Shown here one piece after another: positions 23,784 to 33,395 of a DNA stretch of 64,000 nucleotides. Origin of the DNA: Bacteroidota bacterium (GTDB lineage Bacteria > Bacteroidota > Bacteroidia > Flavobacteriales > Schleiferiaceae); assembly GCA_016868755.1 (NCBI GenBank), contig VGFU01000003.1, forward strand, positions 1 to 64,000, given 5' to 3'. The notes under the pieces were generated by a model. The model was not told the origin of the DNA. It saw only the letters and a list, made by a program, of their open reading frames with translations, and searched no databases. Both the position numbers and the translations under genes were made by a program. Position 1 is the first letter of the stretch. Each line of letters begins with the position of its first letter.

Positions 23784-26059
23784 ACGTTGGTAAATGTTTG
23801 TTCGCTGCCCGCGGCGAGCTTTTGCAGGGCTCCGCCCACATAGAACTCCGCCGCAGAACCCGCTAAGTTACGCACCTTCAGTTGGTTCTGCTCGACCCGC
23901 ACCGACAGGAGGGCGCCGCGCCAGCGCAGTCGGAAGGTGATTCCGCCCCACTGTTCGGGCAGGAACGGCTTGAAGTGCAGGTCCTCGCCGACCAAACGCA
24001 TTCCGCCAAAGCCGTAGACCACGGCCATCCAGGCGCCGCCCATGGCCGTCACGTGAAGGCCTTGGTACACTTCTTTGTTGTAGTCGTCGAGGTCCAGGCG
24101 CGCGGTGCGGTGGTAGAGCTCGTAGGCCTTGGCCGCGTAGCCGAGGCGGCACGCCAGCACGGTGTGCACGCTGGGCGACAGCGAGCTTTCGTGCACGGTC
24201 AAGGGCTCGTAAAAGTCAAAGTGCTTTTGGAGCGTTTCGACGGGTGTGCGGTCCTCAAAAAAGAACATGCCCTGCAGCGTGTCGGCCTGCTTGATGTAGG
24301 GCGATCGAAGGATGCGGTCCCAGCTCCACTTCTGGTTGATGGGGCGCTCGGCGGGGTCGAGTTGGGCCACCGGAACCAGTTCCTTGTCCAAAAATCCGTC
24401 CTGCTGCAGGAATACCTCGTGCCGCTCGCTGTACGGGTAGTACATGGTGCTGCGAATGGCTTCCCACTGCTCGAGCTCGTCGGCGTCGAGGTCCAGTTTG
24501 GTGCAGAGTGCCGCATAGGCCTCAGGCTGGTTCTGGGCCACGTATTCGGCGCATTCTGCGGCGTACTCAAGGCACCAGGCGGCCATGAAGTTCGTGTAGT
24601 AGTTGTTGTTGACGTTGTTCTCGTACTCGTTCGGTCCGGTTACGCCCAAAATCACGAACTGCTCTTTGTCGTCGCTCCAGTTGACGCGCTGGGCCCAGAA
24701 GCGGGCGATGGCGACGAGCACTTCGAGTCCGCCTTCAGCCAGGTAGCCGTAGTCGCGGGTGTGGCGCAGGTAGGTGTAGATTCCGTACGAAATCGCGCCG
24801 TTGCGGTGGATTTCTTCGAAGGTGATTTCCCACTCGTTGTGGCACTCTTCGCCGTTCATGGTCACCATCGGGTAGAGCGCGGCCCCGTCGGTGAATCCGA
24901 GCTTGGCGGCGTTTTCGATGGCCTTGTCGAGCTGCTTGTAGCGGTACACCAGCAGGTTGCGGCCCACCTCGGGGTCGGTCGACGCGAGGTAAAAGGGCAG
25001 GCAGTAGGCCTCGGTATCCCAGTAGGTCGAGCCGCCGTACTTCTCGCCGGTGAAGCCTTTGGGGCCGATGTTGAGGCGCGGATCTACGCCCGTAAACGTT
25101 TGAAGCAGGTGGAAAATGTTGAAGCGGATTCCCTGCTGGGCGGAATCGTCGCCGTCAATCACGATGTCGGCCAGGTCCCACTTGGCGCGCCAGGCTTGGC
25201 GCTGCTCGGCCAGCAAGGTTTCGTAGCCCGACGCACAGGCCGCCGCCGCCTGGGCCGCCGCGCGCGCCTCGACCTCCGCAGCCGGAGCGTTCATCGACGA
25301 CACCACGCCCACGTACTTGTGCAGGGTGATGGCTTGGCCCGCGCTGGCCTTTATCGTGTATACCTGCGACGCGTAGCCTTCGCGGCCTTCGGCCGCTCCG
25401 CCCGCGCCACCAACACGACACTCCATGGCCGCGGCCACGAAAAAGTCGAGCTTTTTGGTCCGCGCCTTGACCCACGCGCCGGGGGCATACCCCTCTTGCG
25501 CCCAAAACGTCTCGTCCCAGTTGGCGTCGGAATTCACCACGTTGAAATCGAGGTAGGGCTCGAGCACCACCTCGGCGGCGCGGTCGACCGTCACTCGGTA
25601 CTGCTGGGCCGAAACCTCGTCGCGCACAATGCTCAAGAAGCGCTGGGCCTCTACGGTCACGGTCGCTCCGTTGGCGAGCGCCGCGGTGAATCGGCGGGTC
25701 AGGACGCCGTGCTCCATGTCGAGCTCGCGGTAAAACGCCGCAACCTTCGCGGTGTACAAATCCACCACCTCGCCGTCGACGCGCAGGTCGATGCCCACGT
25801 AGTTCACGGCGTTCAGGACCTTGGCGAAGTACTCGGGGTAGCCGTTCTTCCACCAGCCCACCTTGGTCTTGTCCGGGTAGTACACCCCAGCGATGTAGCT
25901 GCCTTTGAGGTGCTTGCCGCTAAAGGACTCTTCGTGGTTGGCGCGGTGCCCCATGCGTCCGTTGCCGAGCGCAAAAAGGCTTTCGCTCATGATGTGGGCT
26001 TCGGGCGTCCAGGTCGTTTCTACGACGCGCCAGGGATCGATTTGAATGGGGGGCTTCAT
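23780..26059 (-). CDS. mapA: Glycoside hydrolase family 65, probable maltose phosphorylase
   Basis: A 759-residue cytosolic enzyme (no signal peptide) of family GH65. Maltose phosphorylase converts maltose and phosphate to beta-glucose-1-phosphate and glucose. The general acid Glu is in ECHNEWEITFEEIHRNGAI (about 402-420), the strongly conserved GH65 core; 'TYWDTEAYCLPFYL' and 'GANDYENNVNNNYYTN'-like 'GPNEYENNVNNNYYTN' segments also match maltose phosphorylases. The next gene upstream is beta-phosphoglucomutase, the usual partner that handles beta-glucose-1-P. Trehalose or kojibiose phosphorylase are the main alternatives, but two adjacent amylases favour maltose. A heptamer array fills the gap in front of the start. 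Confidence 0.88.
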   Translation of the reverse strand: MKPPIQIDPWRVVETTWTPEAHIMSESLFALGNGRMGHRANHEESFSGKHLKGSYIAGVYYPDKTKVGWWKNGYPEYFAKVLNAVNYVGIDLRVDGEVVDLYTAKVAAFYRELDMEHGVLTRRFTAALANGATVTVEAQRFLSIVRDEVSAQQYRVTVDRAAEVVLEPYLDFNVVNSDANWDETFWAQEGYAPGAWVKARTKKLDFFVAAAMECRVGGAGGAAEGREGYASQVYTIKASAGQAITLHKYVGVVSSMNAPAAEVEARAAAQAAAACASGYETLLAEQRQAWRAKWDLADIVIDGDDSAQQGIRFNIFHLLQTFTGVDPRLNIGPKGFTGEKYGGSTYWDTEAYCLPFYLASTDPEVGRNLLVYRYKQLDKAIENAAKLGFTDGAALYPMVTMNGEECHNEWEITFEEIHRNGAISYGIYTYLRHTRDYGYLAEGGLEVLVAIARFWAQRVNWSDDKEQFVILGVTGPNEYENNVNNNYYTNFMAAWCLEYAAECAEYVAQNQPEAYAALCTKLDLDADELEQWEAIRSTMYYPYSERHEVFLQQDGFLDKELVPVAQLDPAERPINQKWSWDRILRSPYIKQADTLQGMFFFEDRTPVETLQKHFDFYEPLTVHESSLSPSVHTVLACRLGYAAKAYELYHRTARLDLDDYNKEVYQGLHVTAMGGAWMAVVYGFGGMRLVGEDLHFKPFLPEQWGGITFRLRWRGALLSVRVEQNQLKVRNLAGSAAEFYVGGALQKLAAGSEQTFTNV

Positions 26060-26062
26060 AGC

Positions 26063-26090
26063 GAGTTGCTAGTTGCTAGTTACGGGTTAA
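26063..26090. repeat. Heptamer repeat array C
   Basis: GAGTTGC-TAGTTGC-TAGTTAC-GGGTTAA fills the gap between pgmB and the GH65 gene. The pgmB stop (minus-strand TAA, 26089-26087) falls in register with the array. Confidence 0.8.
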
Positions 26091-26722
26091 AGCTTCAGGG
26101 CTTGCTCGGGCGTCAGGTGGTCCAGGCCGCTGACGAGTAGGTCGGCGTCGAGGCCGTGGCCGATTCCGACCACCTTCATGCCTCCGCGGCGAGCGGCTTC
26201 GACTCCGGCTTCGGAATCTTCGAACACCACACACTCCTCGGCCTTGAGTCCGAGGCGGCGGGCGCCTTCGAGAAAGACTTCGGGGTCGGGTTTTGACGCG
26301 GTCACGACGTTCCCGTCAACCAGGGCGTCAAACAGCGGAATCCAGCCCAAATGCTCCAAAATGAGCGGGGCGTTTTTGGACGCAGACCCCAGCGCCACCT
26401 TGATTCCCGCGGCGCGGCTGGCGCGCAAAAATTCGTAGGCCCCGGGCAGGTAGTCGTCGGCGGGCATGCTCCGAACCAGGTCGAGGTACCAGTCGTTTTT
26501 TAGGGTCATCCAGTGCTGCTTCTCGGCGTCGGTCAGGGTTTTGCCACCCCAAGCGAGGATGCGGTTCAGGGATTCCGCCCGCGAAACGCCCTTGAGCTGC
26601 TCGTTTTCGGCCTCGCCAAAGTGAATTCCGAGCTCTGCAGCCATGCGCTGCCAAGCCAAAAAGTGGTACTGGGCCGTGTCGACCAGCACCCCGTCGAGGT
26701 CAAAAAGGAATCCGCGGATCAC
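26087..26722 (-). CDS. pgmB: Beta-phosphoglucomutase
   Basis: HAD-superfamily enzyme of 211 residues converting beta-glucose-1-P to glucose-6-P. The nucleophile and acid/base aspartates are in FDLDGVLVDTA (Asp8 and Asp10). 'ALGSASKNAP' (about 112-121) is the HAD motif II serine with the S-x-S-K-N signature of beta-PGM, and 'VVFEDSEAGVEAA' (about 164-176) is motif III. The cap has 'LKGVSRAESLNRIL', where R-x-x-x-x-x-R is the beta-PGM arginine set. It overlaps the kinase stop by 4 bases and precedes the GH65 gene, the standard pairing for phosphorolytic maltose use. Confidence 0.92.
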   Translation of the reverse strand: MIRGFLFDLDGVLVDTAQYHFLAWQRMAAELGIHFGEAENEQLKGVSRAESLNRILAWGGKTLTDAEKQHWMTLKNDWYLDLVRSMPADDYLPGAYEFLRASRAAGIKVALGSASKNAPLILEHLGWIPLFDALVDGNVVTASKPDPEVFLEGARRLGLKAEECVVFEDSEAGVEAARRGGMKVVGIGHGLDADLLVSGLDHLTPEQALKL

Positions 26723-27594
26723 AGGGCTTGGGGCTCGAGAACCCGCAGCACGTCAATGTGGTACTCCACCAAGCGGTTGACCGGTTTGGCTTGGGTGCGC
26801 CCGTAGCGCACGCCGGCTTCGGCGCAGGCTTTTTGGAGCAGCGGCTCAAAGGCCTTGGCCACCGAGCCCACGAAGTTCACCTGGGCGCCTTGGCGGGCCT
26901 CGGCGAAGCAGAGCACGTGGAACTCGATGAAGGCCTTAAATCCCTCGAAGACAATCTCTTGAATGTAGGGATGCTCGGCGTGGTCGCCCGCAAAGCGCGC
27001 GTAGTTCGCGAGGTAGACGTTGGCATTGGGCTCGTTGTAGACGGCCTGAAAGATCTCGGCTTTGCCGACGCCGTAGGCTTCGACAAAGGCGGCATGCAGG
27101 TCCGCGGGCAAGCGCTTGTACAGGAAGTCGCGCACCAACCGCTTGCCGATGTAGCTCGCAGAGCCCTCGTCGCCCAAAATGTAGGCGAGGGCCGGAACTT
27201 CTTCGTGCACGGCGGTGCCGTCAAAGTAGCACGAGTTAGAACCGGTGCCAAGGATGCACGCGATGTGCGGTTCACCAAAGTAGGTGGCGTAGGCCGCGGC
27301 GAGCAAGTCGTGGTCAACTACGACCTGGGCATTAGCAAACACGCGCTCAAGGCCTTCGGCGATGATGGCATTTAGGGCGTCTGACGAGCAGCCCGATCCA
27401 TAGAAGTAGACTTTTTCGACTCCAGCCGCGTGGGCCATGATTTCGGATTCGGCGCGCAGGGTACGCTCGACTTCGTCCGCGTCGTGAAAGTAGGGGTTGA
27501 GGCCCTTGACCGACCAGCGCCCGACCTCAGCGGCCGAAGCTTCCAAAAGAATCCAATCGGCTTTGGTGGAGCCGCTTTCGACGATAAATACCAT
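26719..27594 (-). CDS. BadF/BadG/BcrA/BcrD-type sugar kinase (N-acetylglucosamine kinase-like)
   Basis: An actin-fold (ASKHA) kinase of 291 residues. The phosphate-1 loop is ESGSTKADW (about 6-14), the adenosine-side loop is LGTGSNSCYFDG (about 115-126), and DEGSASYIGKRL (about 143-154) is typical of the bacterial N-acetylglucosamine-kinase-like group common in Bacteroidetes. In this operon the obvious need is to phosphorylate the free glucose released by maltose phosphorylase, so a glucokinase role is inferred; GlcNAc kinase is the family alternative. It starts 6 bases after the gapA stop and overlaps pgmB by 4 bases. Confidence 0.8.
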   Translation of the reverse strand: MVFIVESGSTKADWILLEASAAEVGRWSVKGLNPYFHDADEVERTLRAESEIMAHAAGVEKVYFYGSGCSSDALNAIIAEGLERVFANAQVVVDHDLLAAAYATYFGEPHIACILGTGSNSCYFDGTAVHEEVPALAYILGDEGSASYIGKRLVRDFLYKRLPADLHAAFVEAYGVGKAEIFQAVYNEPNANVYLANYARFAGDHAEHPYIQEIVFEGFKAFIEFHVLCFAEARQGAQVNFVGSVAKAFEPLLQKACAEAGVRYGRTQAKPVNRLVEYHIDVLRVLEPQAL

Positions 27595-27600
27595 AACTAC

Positions 27601-28626
<1,026 letters not shown>

Positions 28627-29598
28627 TTAAATAGACAGTATTCGAGCGATGCGCAGCAGATCTTCGTCGAGCGAAGCCTTGTTGAGTATCGCCATGGGCA
28701 GATGGGTGTGCGTGAGCTGTCCGCTCACTATGCCCACCATGACGTCAGACTTGCCGTTGAGCAAGGCTTCCACCGCCGCGACGCCGAGGCGACTCGCGTT
28801 GACTCGGTCGAGCATGCTGGGCGAACCGCCCCGCTGAATGTGTCCGAGGATGGTGACTTTGACGTCGAGGTCGGGGTTGTGTTTTTTTAGGGCGTCGGCG
28901 AGCTCGTAGGGTGTCCCGAGGCGGTTGCCCTCGGCCACGACGACGATGTTGCTGGTCTTTTTGCGCTCGGCACCCTGGTCGATGGCCGACTGAAGGGCCT
29001 CAAGGCTGGTGTTGCGCTCGGGCAGAATGATGCTGATGGCGCCGGTCGCGAGGCCCGTGCTGAGCGCGATAAAGCCGGCGTCGCGGCCCATAACCTCAAC
29101 CAGAAACAGGCGGTTGTGGCTGTTGGCGGTATCGCGAATCTTGTCGATGCTCTCGACGACCGTGTTGCTGGCGGTGTCGTACCCGATGGTGTAGTCGGTT
29201 CCAAAAAGGTCGTTGTCTATGGTGCCCGGAACGCCAACTACCGGAATTTGGTGCTCCTCAAAAAGTTTGTGGGCGCCGGTAAAGGTTCCGTCTCCGCCAA
29301 TGACGACCAGGCCGTCGATGCCTTGGGCGCGCAGGTTGGCGGCGGCTTCGGAACGCCCCTCGGCGGTGCGAAATCGCTGGCTGCGGGCGGACTTTAGAAT
29401 GGTTCCGCCCTGGGCGAGAATGTTACGTACGCTTTTGCTGTCGAGCGGAGCAAAATCGGCCTCAACCAGCCCGTCGTAGCCGCGGTACACGCCCAAGCAA
29501 TCAAGGCCATAAAAAGCGGCGGACCGCACCACCGCGCGGATGGCAGCATTCATGCCGGGCGCGTCGCCCCCCGAAGTCAAAACGGCAATTCGTTTCAT
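28627..29598 (-). CDS. pfkA: ATP-dependent 6-phosphofructokinase
   Basis: A 323-residue PfkA of the bacterial ATP type: 'VLTSGGDAPGMNA' (about 6-18), 'VIGGDGTFTGA' (about 100-110, with the G-G-D-G metal motif and Gly at the ATP-type position), and 'GVPGTIDNDLFGTDYTIGYDTA' (in two parts, catalytic Asp in TIDND). It commits fructose-6-P to glycolysis. ATG 29598 is chosen over an in-frame upstream codon because 'MKRIAVLTS' is the normal N-terminus and a TATCTTCG box lies 8 bases upstream. First gene of the pfkA-gapA-kinase-pgmB-GH65-GH13-GH13 operon, divergent from the Nudix regulator and preceded by two operator-like sites. Confidence 0.94.
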   Translation of the reverse strand: MKRIAVLTSGGDAPGMNAAIRAVVRSAAFYGLDCLGVYRGYDGLVEADFAPLDSKSVRNILAQGGTILKSARSQRFRTAEGRSEAAANLRAQGIDGLVVIGGDGTFTGAHKLFEEHQIPVVGVPGTIDNDLFGTDYTIGYDTASNTVVESIDKIRDTANSHNRLFLVEVMGRDAGFIALSTGLATGAISIILPERNTSLEALQSAIDQGAERKKTSNIVVVAEGNRLGTPYELADALKKHNPDLDVKVTILGHIQRGGSPSMLDRVNASRLGVAAVEALLNGKSDVMVGIVSGQLTHTHLPMAILNKASLDEDLLRIARILSI

Positions 29599-29606
29599 AC
29601 GTCCTA

Positions 29607-29614
29607 CGAAGATA
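29607..29614 (-). promoter_or_regulatory. Putative -7 promoter box of the pfkA operon
   Basis: Minus-strand TATCTTCG ends 8 bases before the pfkA ATG and directly abuts operator-like site 1. Confidence 0.45.
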
Positions 29615-29629
29615 GTGTTCAAAGTACAC
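29615..29629. promoter_or_regulatory. Operator-like imperfect palindrome, site 1
   Basis: GTGTTCAAAGTACAC is a 15-bp near-palindrome (five of seven base pairs match about a central A). It sits just upstream of the pfkA -7 box. Together with site 2 it is the likely target of the adjacent Nudix-type regulator. Confidence 0.6.
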
Positions 29630-29647
29630 ATAGTAGCGAGAATGTTA

Positions 29648-29662
29648 GTGTCCGAAGTACAT
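29648..29662. promoter_or_regulatory. Operator-like imperfect palindrome, site 2
   Basis: GTGTCCGAAGTACAT matches site 1 at 11 of 15 positions and starts exactly 33 bp later, about three helical turns. It overlaps the -7 box of the regulator gene (TACATTTG 29658-29665), so binding here should repress the regulator's own transcription. Confidence 0.6.
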
Positions 29663-29665
29663 TTG
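29658..29665 (+). promoter_or_regulatory. Putative -7 promoter box of the Nudix regulator-MFS operon
   Basis: TACATTTG is an exact TAnnTTTG match ending 7 bases before the regulator ATG; five of its bases are shared with operator-like site 2. Confidence 0.5.
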
Positions 29666-29672
29666 TCTACCT

Positions 29673-30359
29673 ATGCAGAATCCCAACATTTCGGTTGACT
29701 GTGTGGTTTTTGGTTTTGACGGCCAAAAACTCAACGTGCTCTTGATTGAGCAAGAGGACTTCGGTCAAGCGTGCCGCTTTGCGCTCCCGGGGGACCACCT
29801 CGAAGAAGACGAAGACTTAGACCAGGCGGCGGCGCGGGTGCTCCGCGAGCTGACGGGCTTGAGCGGACTCTACCTGCAGCAGTCGGGCACCTTTGGCGAC
29901 CCCAACCGCGTGAAGGACCCCAAGGACCTCCCGTGGCTTACCCACGTGCGTAAGGATCCGACCGCTCGAGTCATCACGGTGGCTTACTACGCCCTGGTGA
30001 AAATGACCGACTTAAACCTTTTGGCCTCAAGTTTTGCCGCCCGGGCGTTTTGGCACGACGCCAACGAGATTCCGCGCTTGGCGTTTGACCACAACGTCAT
30101 TTTTGATCAAGCCTTGGCGACCCTTCGCCGCGAGCTGAGCGAGCTCCGCGTAGGCTTCGAGCTTTTGCCCAACAAGTTCACCTTGACCCAAATGCAGTCG
30201 GTCCACGAGGCCATTTTGAATTCGAGCTTTGACAAGCGGAACTTCCGCAAGAAGGCCCTCAACGACCAGTGGGTGCTGCCCTTGGACGAAAAGCAAACCG
30301 GCGTGGTACACAAGCCCGCCCGCCTGTACACGCGCAACACCGAACGCGCCCAAAATTAA
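29673..30359 (+). CDS. Nudix-domain transcriptional regulator (NrtR-like) of the alpha-glucan locus
   Basis: A 228-residue protein with an N-terminal Nudix fold (about 1-145) and a C-terminal winged helix (about 150-228, including 'LPNKFTLTQMQSVHEAIL' and 'FDKRNFRKKAL'). The Nudix box is degenerate: where G-x5-E-x7-R-E-U-x-E-E-x-G-U is expected, the sequence reads GDHLEEDEDLDQ followed by AARVLRELTGL, with the catalytic E-E pair altered. It is therefore probably a ligand sensor rather than a hydrolase, as in NrtR and AraR-type regulators. It lies between the glycolytic/maltose operon and an MFS transporter and shares a 74-base gap with pfkA that holds two similar palindromes. The ligand is likely a sugar or sugar phosphate (inference). 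Confidence 0.85.
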   Translation: MQNPNISVDCVVFGFDGQKLNVLLIEQEDFGQACRFALPGDHLEEDEDLDQAAARVLRELTGLSGLYLQQSGTFGDPNRVKDPKDLPWLTHVRKDPTARVITVAYYALVKMTDLNLLASSFAARAFWHDANEIPRLAFDHNVIFDQALATLRRELSELRVGFELLPNKFTLTQMQSVHEAILNSSFDKRNFRKKALNDQWVLPLDEKQTGVVHKPARLYTRNTERAQN

Positions 30360-30363
30360 TTTT

Positions 30364-31695
30364 ATGGCATCTAGCACTCCTTCTGAAGGCCACATGGCCG
30401 CCGCCATTGGACCCAAAAAGACCCTGAATTTTTGGCAAATCTGGAACATGAGTTTTGGCTTTTTGGGCATCCAGTTTGGCTGGTCGCTCCAAATGGCCAA
30501 CATGAGTCCGATTTATGAATACCTCGGCGCGGAGCCCGACAAAATTCCGCTGCTCTGGTTGGCCGCCCCCATGACGGGCTTGCTCGTGCAGCCGGTCATC
30601 GGGTACTATTCGGACCGCACCTGGACCCGCTTGGGACGCCGCCGCCCCTACTTTTTGGTGGGCGCGCTCCTGGCGTCCATTGCGCTTTTTGCCATGCCGC
30701 AGTCCAGCGCCCTTTGGATGGCGGCGGGCTTGCTTTGGATCCTCGACGCTAGCATCAACATTTCGATGGAACCTATGCGCGCCTTCGTCGTGGACATGCT
30801 TCCCGAAAAGCAGCACTCGCGCGGCTTTGCGTTTCAGTCCTTCATGATCGGAATCGGTTCGGTGGTGGCCAGCGCCATGCCTTGGATGCTCTCGAACTGG
30901 TTTGGCTTCACCGACGACGGCTCGGGCGGAATCCCCGATTCCATCAAGTGGTCGTTCTACACGGGCGCCATGGTGCTCCTTGTGGCCGTCCTCTACACTG
31001 TGTTCACCACTAAGCCCTACCCGCCCGCCGACATGGAGGCATTTAAGGCGTTCCAAAAAGAGGCCAGCGTCAAAGGCATGTTCAAAGAAGTCTTTGGCGC
31101 CATCACCCACATGCCCGAAACGATGAAAAAGGTGGCGCTCGTCCAGTTTTTCACGTGGCCCGCGCTCTTTCTCTTCTGGTTTTACTACGGACCCGCCGTG
31201 GCCGTCGGCATTTTTGGTGCGGACCCTGGCACCCCCGAATACACGCGCGGGGTCGAGTTTGCCGGACTGACCCAGTCGTTTTACAACCTTATCACGTTCG
31301 CTGTGGCCCTTGCCCTGCCGTTCTTGGCCGCCCGCTTTGGCAATGCGACGACGCACATCCTCGGACTTCTTGCCGGAGCCGCCGGCCTCTTCAGCCTGCA
31401 GCTGATCGAGAATCCCAACCTTCTCTTTCTCTCGATGGCCGGAATCGGCGTTGCCTGGGCCAGCATCCTTGCCATGCCCTACGCGATGCTCGCCAGCTCG
31501 CTTCCCGCTGGCCAGACCGGGCTTTACATGGGCATTTTTAACTTCTTCATCGTGCTTCCCGAAATCATCGCGTCGCTCTTTTTCGGACCCATCATGGAGC
31601 ACGTGCTCGACAACGACCGCATGGCCGCCATCACCGTGGCCGGCGGACTCATGGTCCTCGCCGCGGTGCTCACGCTGCGCTTGCGAAGCAAGTAA
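30364..31695 (+). CDS. MFS sugar transporter, SLC45/sucrose-maltose-like
   Basis: A 443-residue transporter with about 12 helices. 'FLGIQFGWSLQMANMSPIYEYLGA' near the N-terminus (residues 33-56 in outline), 'RTWTRLGRRRPYFLVGA' (about 84-100, the loop 2-3 G-x-x-x-D/R-R-x-G-R-R motif) and 'EPMRAFVVDMLPE' are typical of the glycoside/disaccharide transporters that accompany alpha-glucan loci in Bacteroidetes. It starts 4 bases after the regulator stop, so the two are one operon. It probably imports maltose or maltodextrin across the inner membrane to feed the cytosolic GH65 enzyme. The stop TAA opens a heptamer array. No SusC/SusD pair is present in the window. Confidence 0.86.
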   Translation: MASSTPSEGHMAAAIGPKKTLNFWQIWNMSFGFLGIQFGWSLQMANMSPIYEYLGAEPDKIPLLWLAAPMTGLLVQPVIGYYSDRTWTRLGRRRPYFLVGALLASIALFAMPQSSALWMAAGLLWILDASINISMEPMRAFVVDMLPEKQHSRGFAFQSFMIGIGSVVASAMPWMLSNWFGFTDDGSGGIPDSIKWSFYTGAMVLLVAVLYTVFTTKPYPPADMEAFKAFQKEASVKGMFKEVFGAITHMPETMKKVALVQFFTWPALFLFWFYYGPAVAVGIFGADPGTPEYTRGVEFAGLTQSFYNLITFAVALALPFLAARFGNATTHILGLLAGAAGLFSLQLIENPNLLFLSMAGIGVAWASILAMPYAMLASSLPAGQTGLYMGIFNFFIVLPEIIASLFFGPIMEHVLDNDRMAAITVAGGLMVLAAVLTLRLRSK

Positions 31696-31761
31696 CGAGC
31701 AACCAGCAACGGGCAACTAGCAACGGGCAACTAGCAACTAGCTACCTTGCCAACCGTGCTA
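31691..31761. repeat. Heptamer repeat array D
   Basis: Units CAACTAG, CAACGGG and CAACCAG lie between two convergent genes and include both stop codons (TAA 31693-31695; minus-strand TAG 31761-31759). Orientation is opposite to array A. Confidence 0.85.
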
Positions 31762-32178
31762 ATCGGCTGATTCCACAGTCACCACGTTGCCGTCGCGGTG
31801 CGTGATGCGCACCTTGGTGGCGGCCGCGTAGTCGCGGTCTGCCTCAAAAGCCCAGCTGTCGCCGTCGATCTTGACGTAGCCGCGGTGGCCGGTGGTAACA
31901 GTGGACTCTACACGGCCGACCGCTCCGATCAGGGCATCGTGGTTGGTTTTGGCTCCGGTCGCGGCGAACCACGTGCGCAGCAGGGGCCGGAGCAGCCAGA
32001 GGGACAGGCCGCTAAAGATGGAAAAAAGGACGAGCTGGATCTCGATGGACCAGCCGAAGGCTGCTCCGGCCGAGGCGCCAGCGGCGCCCACCGCGAGGCA
32101 GGCCAGCAAAAATCCGGGAGTGAAGACTTCGAGAAGTAGAAGTACGGCGGCGGCGATCAGCCAAATGGTCCAGGTCAT
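31759..32178 (-). CDS. NfeD family membrane protein
   Basis: A 139-residue NfeD-like protein: two or three N-terminal helices (about 4-70) followed by the C-terminal OB-fold domain ('[14 protein letters not shown]', '[15 protein letters not shown]', '[15 protein letters not shown]'). NfeD proteins partner with stomatin/band-7 proteins in membrane microdomains. The band-7 gene is two genes upstream in the same direction, separated by a TetA-like transporter. The start overlaps the transporter stop by 4 bases, so it is cotranscribed. Confidence 0.88.
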   Translation of the reverse strand: MTWTIWLIAAAVLLLLEVFTPGFLLACLAVGAAGASAGAAFGWSIEIQLVLFSIFSGLSLWLLRPLLRTWFAATGAKTNHDALIGAVGRVESTVTTGHRGYVKIDGDSWAFEADRDYAAATKVRITHRDGNVVTVESAD

Positions 32179-33392
32179 GACTTAGATTTTCGGTACTGAC
32201 CTAAGATAAGCACTAGCGAGGTAGCGCTGAGGATGGCTCCGGCCACAAAAGGGGCTCCGGGAAAATAAATGGGGGCCCCGGCCTCGGTGAAGGTCGCAAA
32301 AATGGTGGTCATAAGCGGGGGACCCACGATGCTCGTGGCGCTCATCATGCTGCTCATGGCACCTTGAAGCTCACCTTGCTCGTTCTCGGGAACGCCGTTG
32401 CTCAGCAAGCCCTGAAGGGCCGGGCCGGCGAGGCCTCCGAACGCATAAGGAATCAAAAAGGCATAAAGCATCCACTGGCTCTGGACGAGGGCGAAGAGCA
32501 CGAGGCCGGTCACGTTGCAGACCATGCCCACGATGAGGGTGCGCCAGGGCCCAAGGGCGGGAATCGCTTTGCGGATCAAAAAGCCCTGCACGAAGGCGCT
32601 GAGGATGCCGACGGCTCCGAGTGAAAGGCCGATGTCTTTCGGCGACCAGTTGAATTTTTCAATGGTGAAGTAGGACCAGGTGCCCTGCACGGCGTGGCTC
32701 GCGATGTACAAGAACACCAGCGAACCGATCAAGCCGACTACCCGGGGGTAGCGTTTGAGGGCCACAAGGGTGCCGATTGGGTTGGCGCGCTTCCACTCAA
32801 AGGGGCGGCGGCGGTCGGCCGGGAGCGATTCAGGCAGCACAAAGTAGCCGTAGGCCATGTTCAGCAGGGTGAGCGCCGCAGCAACAAAGAACGGAACCCG
32901 GGGGCCGAGTTCACCTAATAGTCCGCCCGTAACCGGGCCAATGATGAAGCCGAGGCCAAAGGCGGCGCCGACCAAACCAAAGGTCTGGGCGCGCTTCTCG
33001 GGTGGCGAGACGTCGGCGATGTAGGCAAAGCCGGTGGTAAAGCTGGCTCCGAATATGCCCGAAACCACGCGGGCCACGAACAGCCAAGCCAAGGTCGGAG
33101 CAAAGGCCAGCACAAGATAGTCAAGGCCAAATCCGAGCAGCGAAAGCAACAGCACAGGGCGGCGGCCGTAGCGGTCGCTCAGCGCACCCACCAGCGGAGC
33201 AAATAGAAACTGAAAGAAGGCGTAGGCAAACAGCAGCCAGCCGCCGTAGCGCGAGGCCTCTGACACGTCGGCCCCGGTGAGCTCCTGAATCAGCTGGGGA
33301 ATGACGGGAATAATGATGCCCAACCCGATGATGTCGAGCAGTAGGGTCACAAAAATGAACCCCACCGCAGCGGGGCGCGCCGAATTTGCCAT
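32175..33392 (-). CDS. MFS transporter, TetA (TCR/Tet)-like
   Basis: A 405-residue 12-helix transporter of the drug:H+ antiporter-1 type. '[16 protein letters not shown]' (helix 1), '[24 protein letters not shown]' (motif A, G-x-L-S-D-R-x-G-R-R-P) and '[22 protein letters not shown]' resemble TetA proteins, but Bacteroidetes homologues are often of unknown substrate. I use ATG 33392: TAGGTTTG lies only 3 bases upstream on the minus strand and a TTG two codons earlier would overlap it. The gene is inserted between the band-7 and NfeD genes. It probably has its own promoter. Confidence 0.82.
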   Translation of the reverse strand: MANSARPAAVGFIFVTLLLDIIGLGIIIPVIPQLIQELTGADVSEASRYGGWLLFAYAFFQFLFAPLVGALSDRYGRRPVLLLSLLGFGLDYLVLAFAPTLAWLFVARVVSGIFGASFTTGFAYIADVSPPEKRAQTFGLVGAAFGLGFIIGPVTGGLLGELGPRVPFFVAAALTLLNMAYGYFVLPESLPADRRRPFEWKRANPIGTLVALKRYPRVVGLIGSLVFLYIASHAVQGTWSYFTIEKFNWSPKDIGLSLGAVGILSAFVQGFLIRKAIPALGPWRTLIVGMVCNVTGLVLFALVQSQWMLYAFLIPYAFGGLAGPALQGLLSNGVPENEQGELQGAMSSMMSATSIVGPPLMTTIFATFTEAGAPIYFPGAPFVAGAILSATSLVLILGQYRKSKS

Positions 33393-33395
33393 GCG

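Noticed and set aside
23882-26140. A long open frame antisense to the GH65 gene, and similar ones antisense to other genes (4776-6008 plus, 19919-21430 plus, 30259-31716 minus, 39135-40715 plus)
   Set aside because: They mirror well-identified genes, encode compositionally odd H-, R- and G-rich sequence without motifs, and arise from GC-rich codon use that removes antisense stops.
29673-30359. ADP-ribose or nucleotide hydrolase
   Set aside because: The Nudix box is degenerate and a winged helix follows, so a regulator is more likely.
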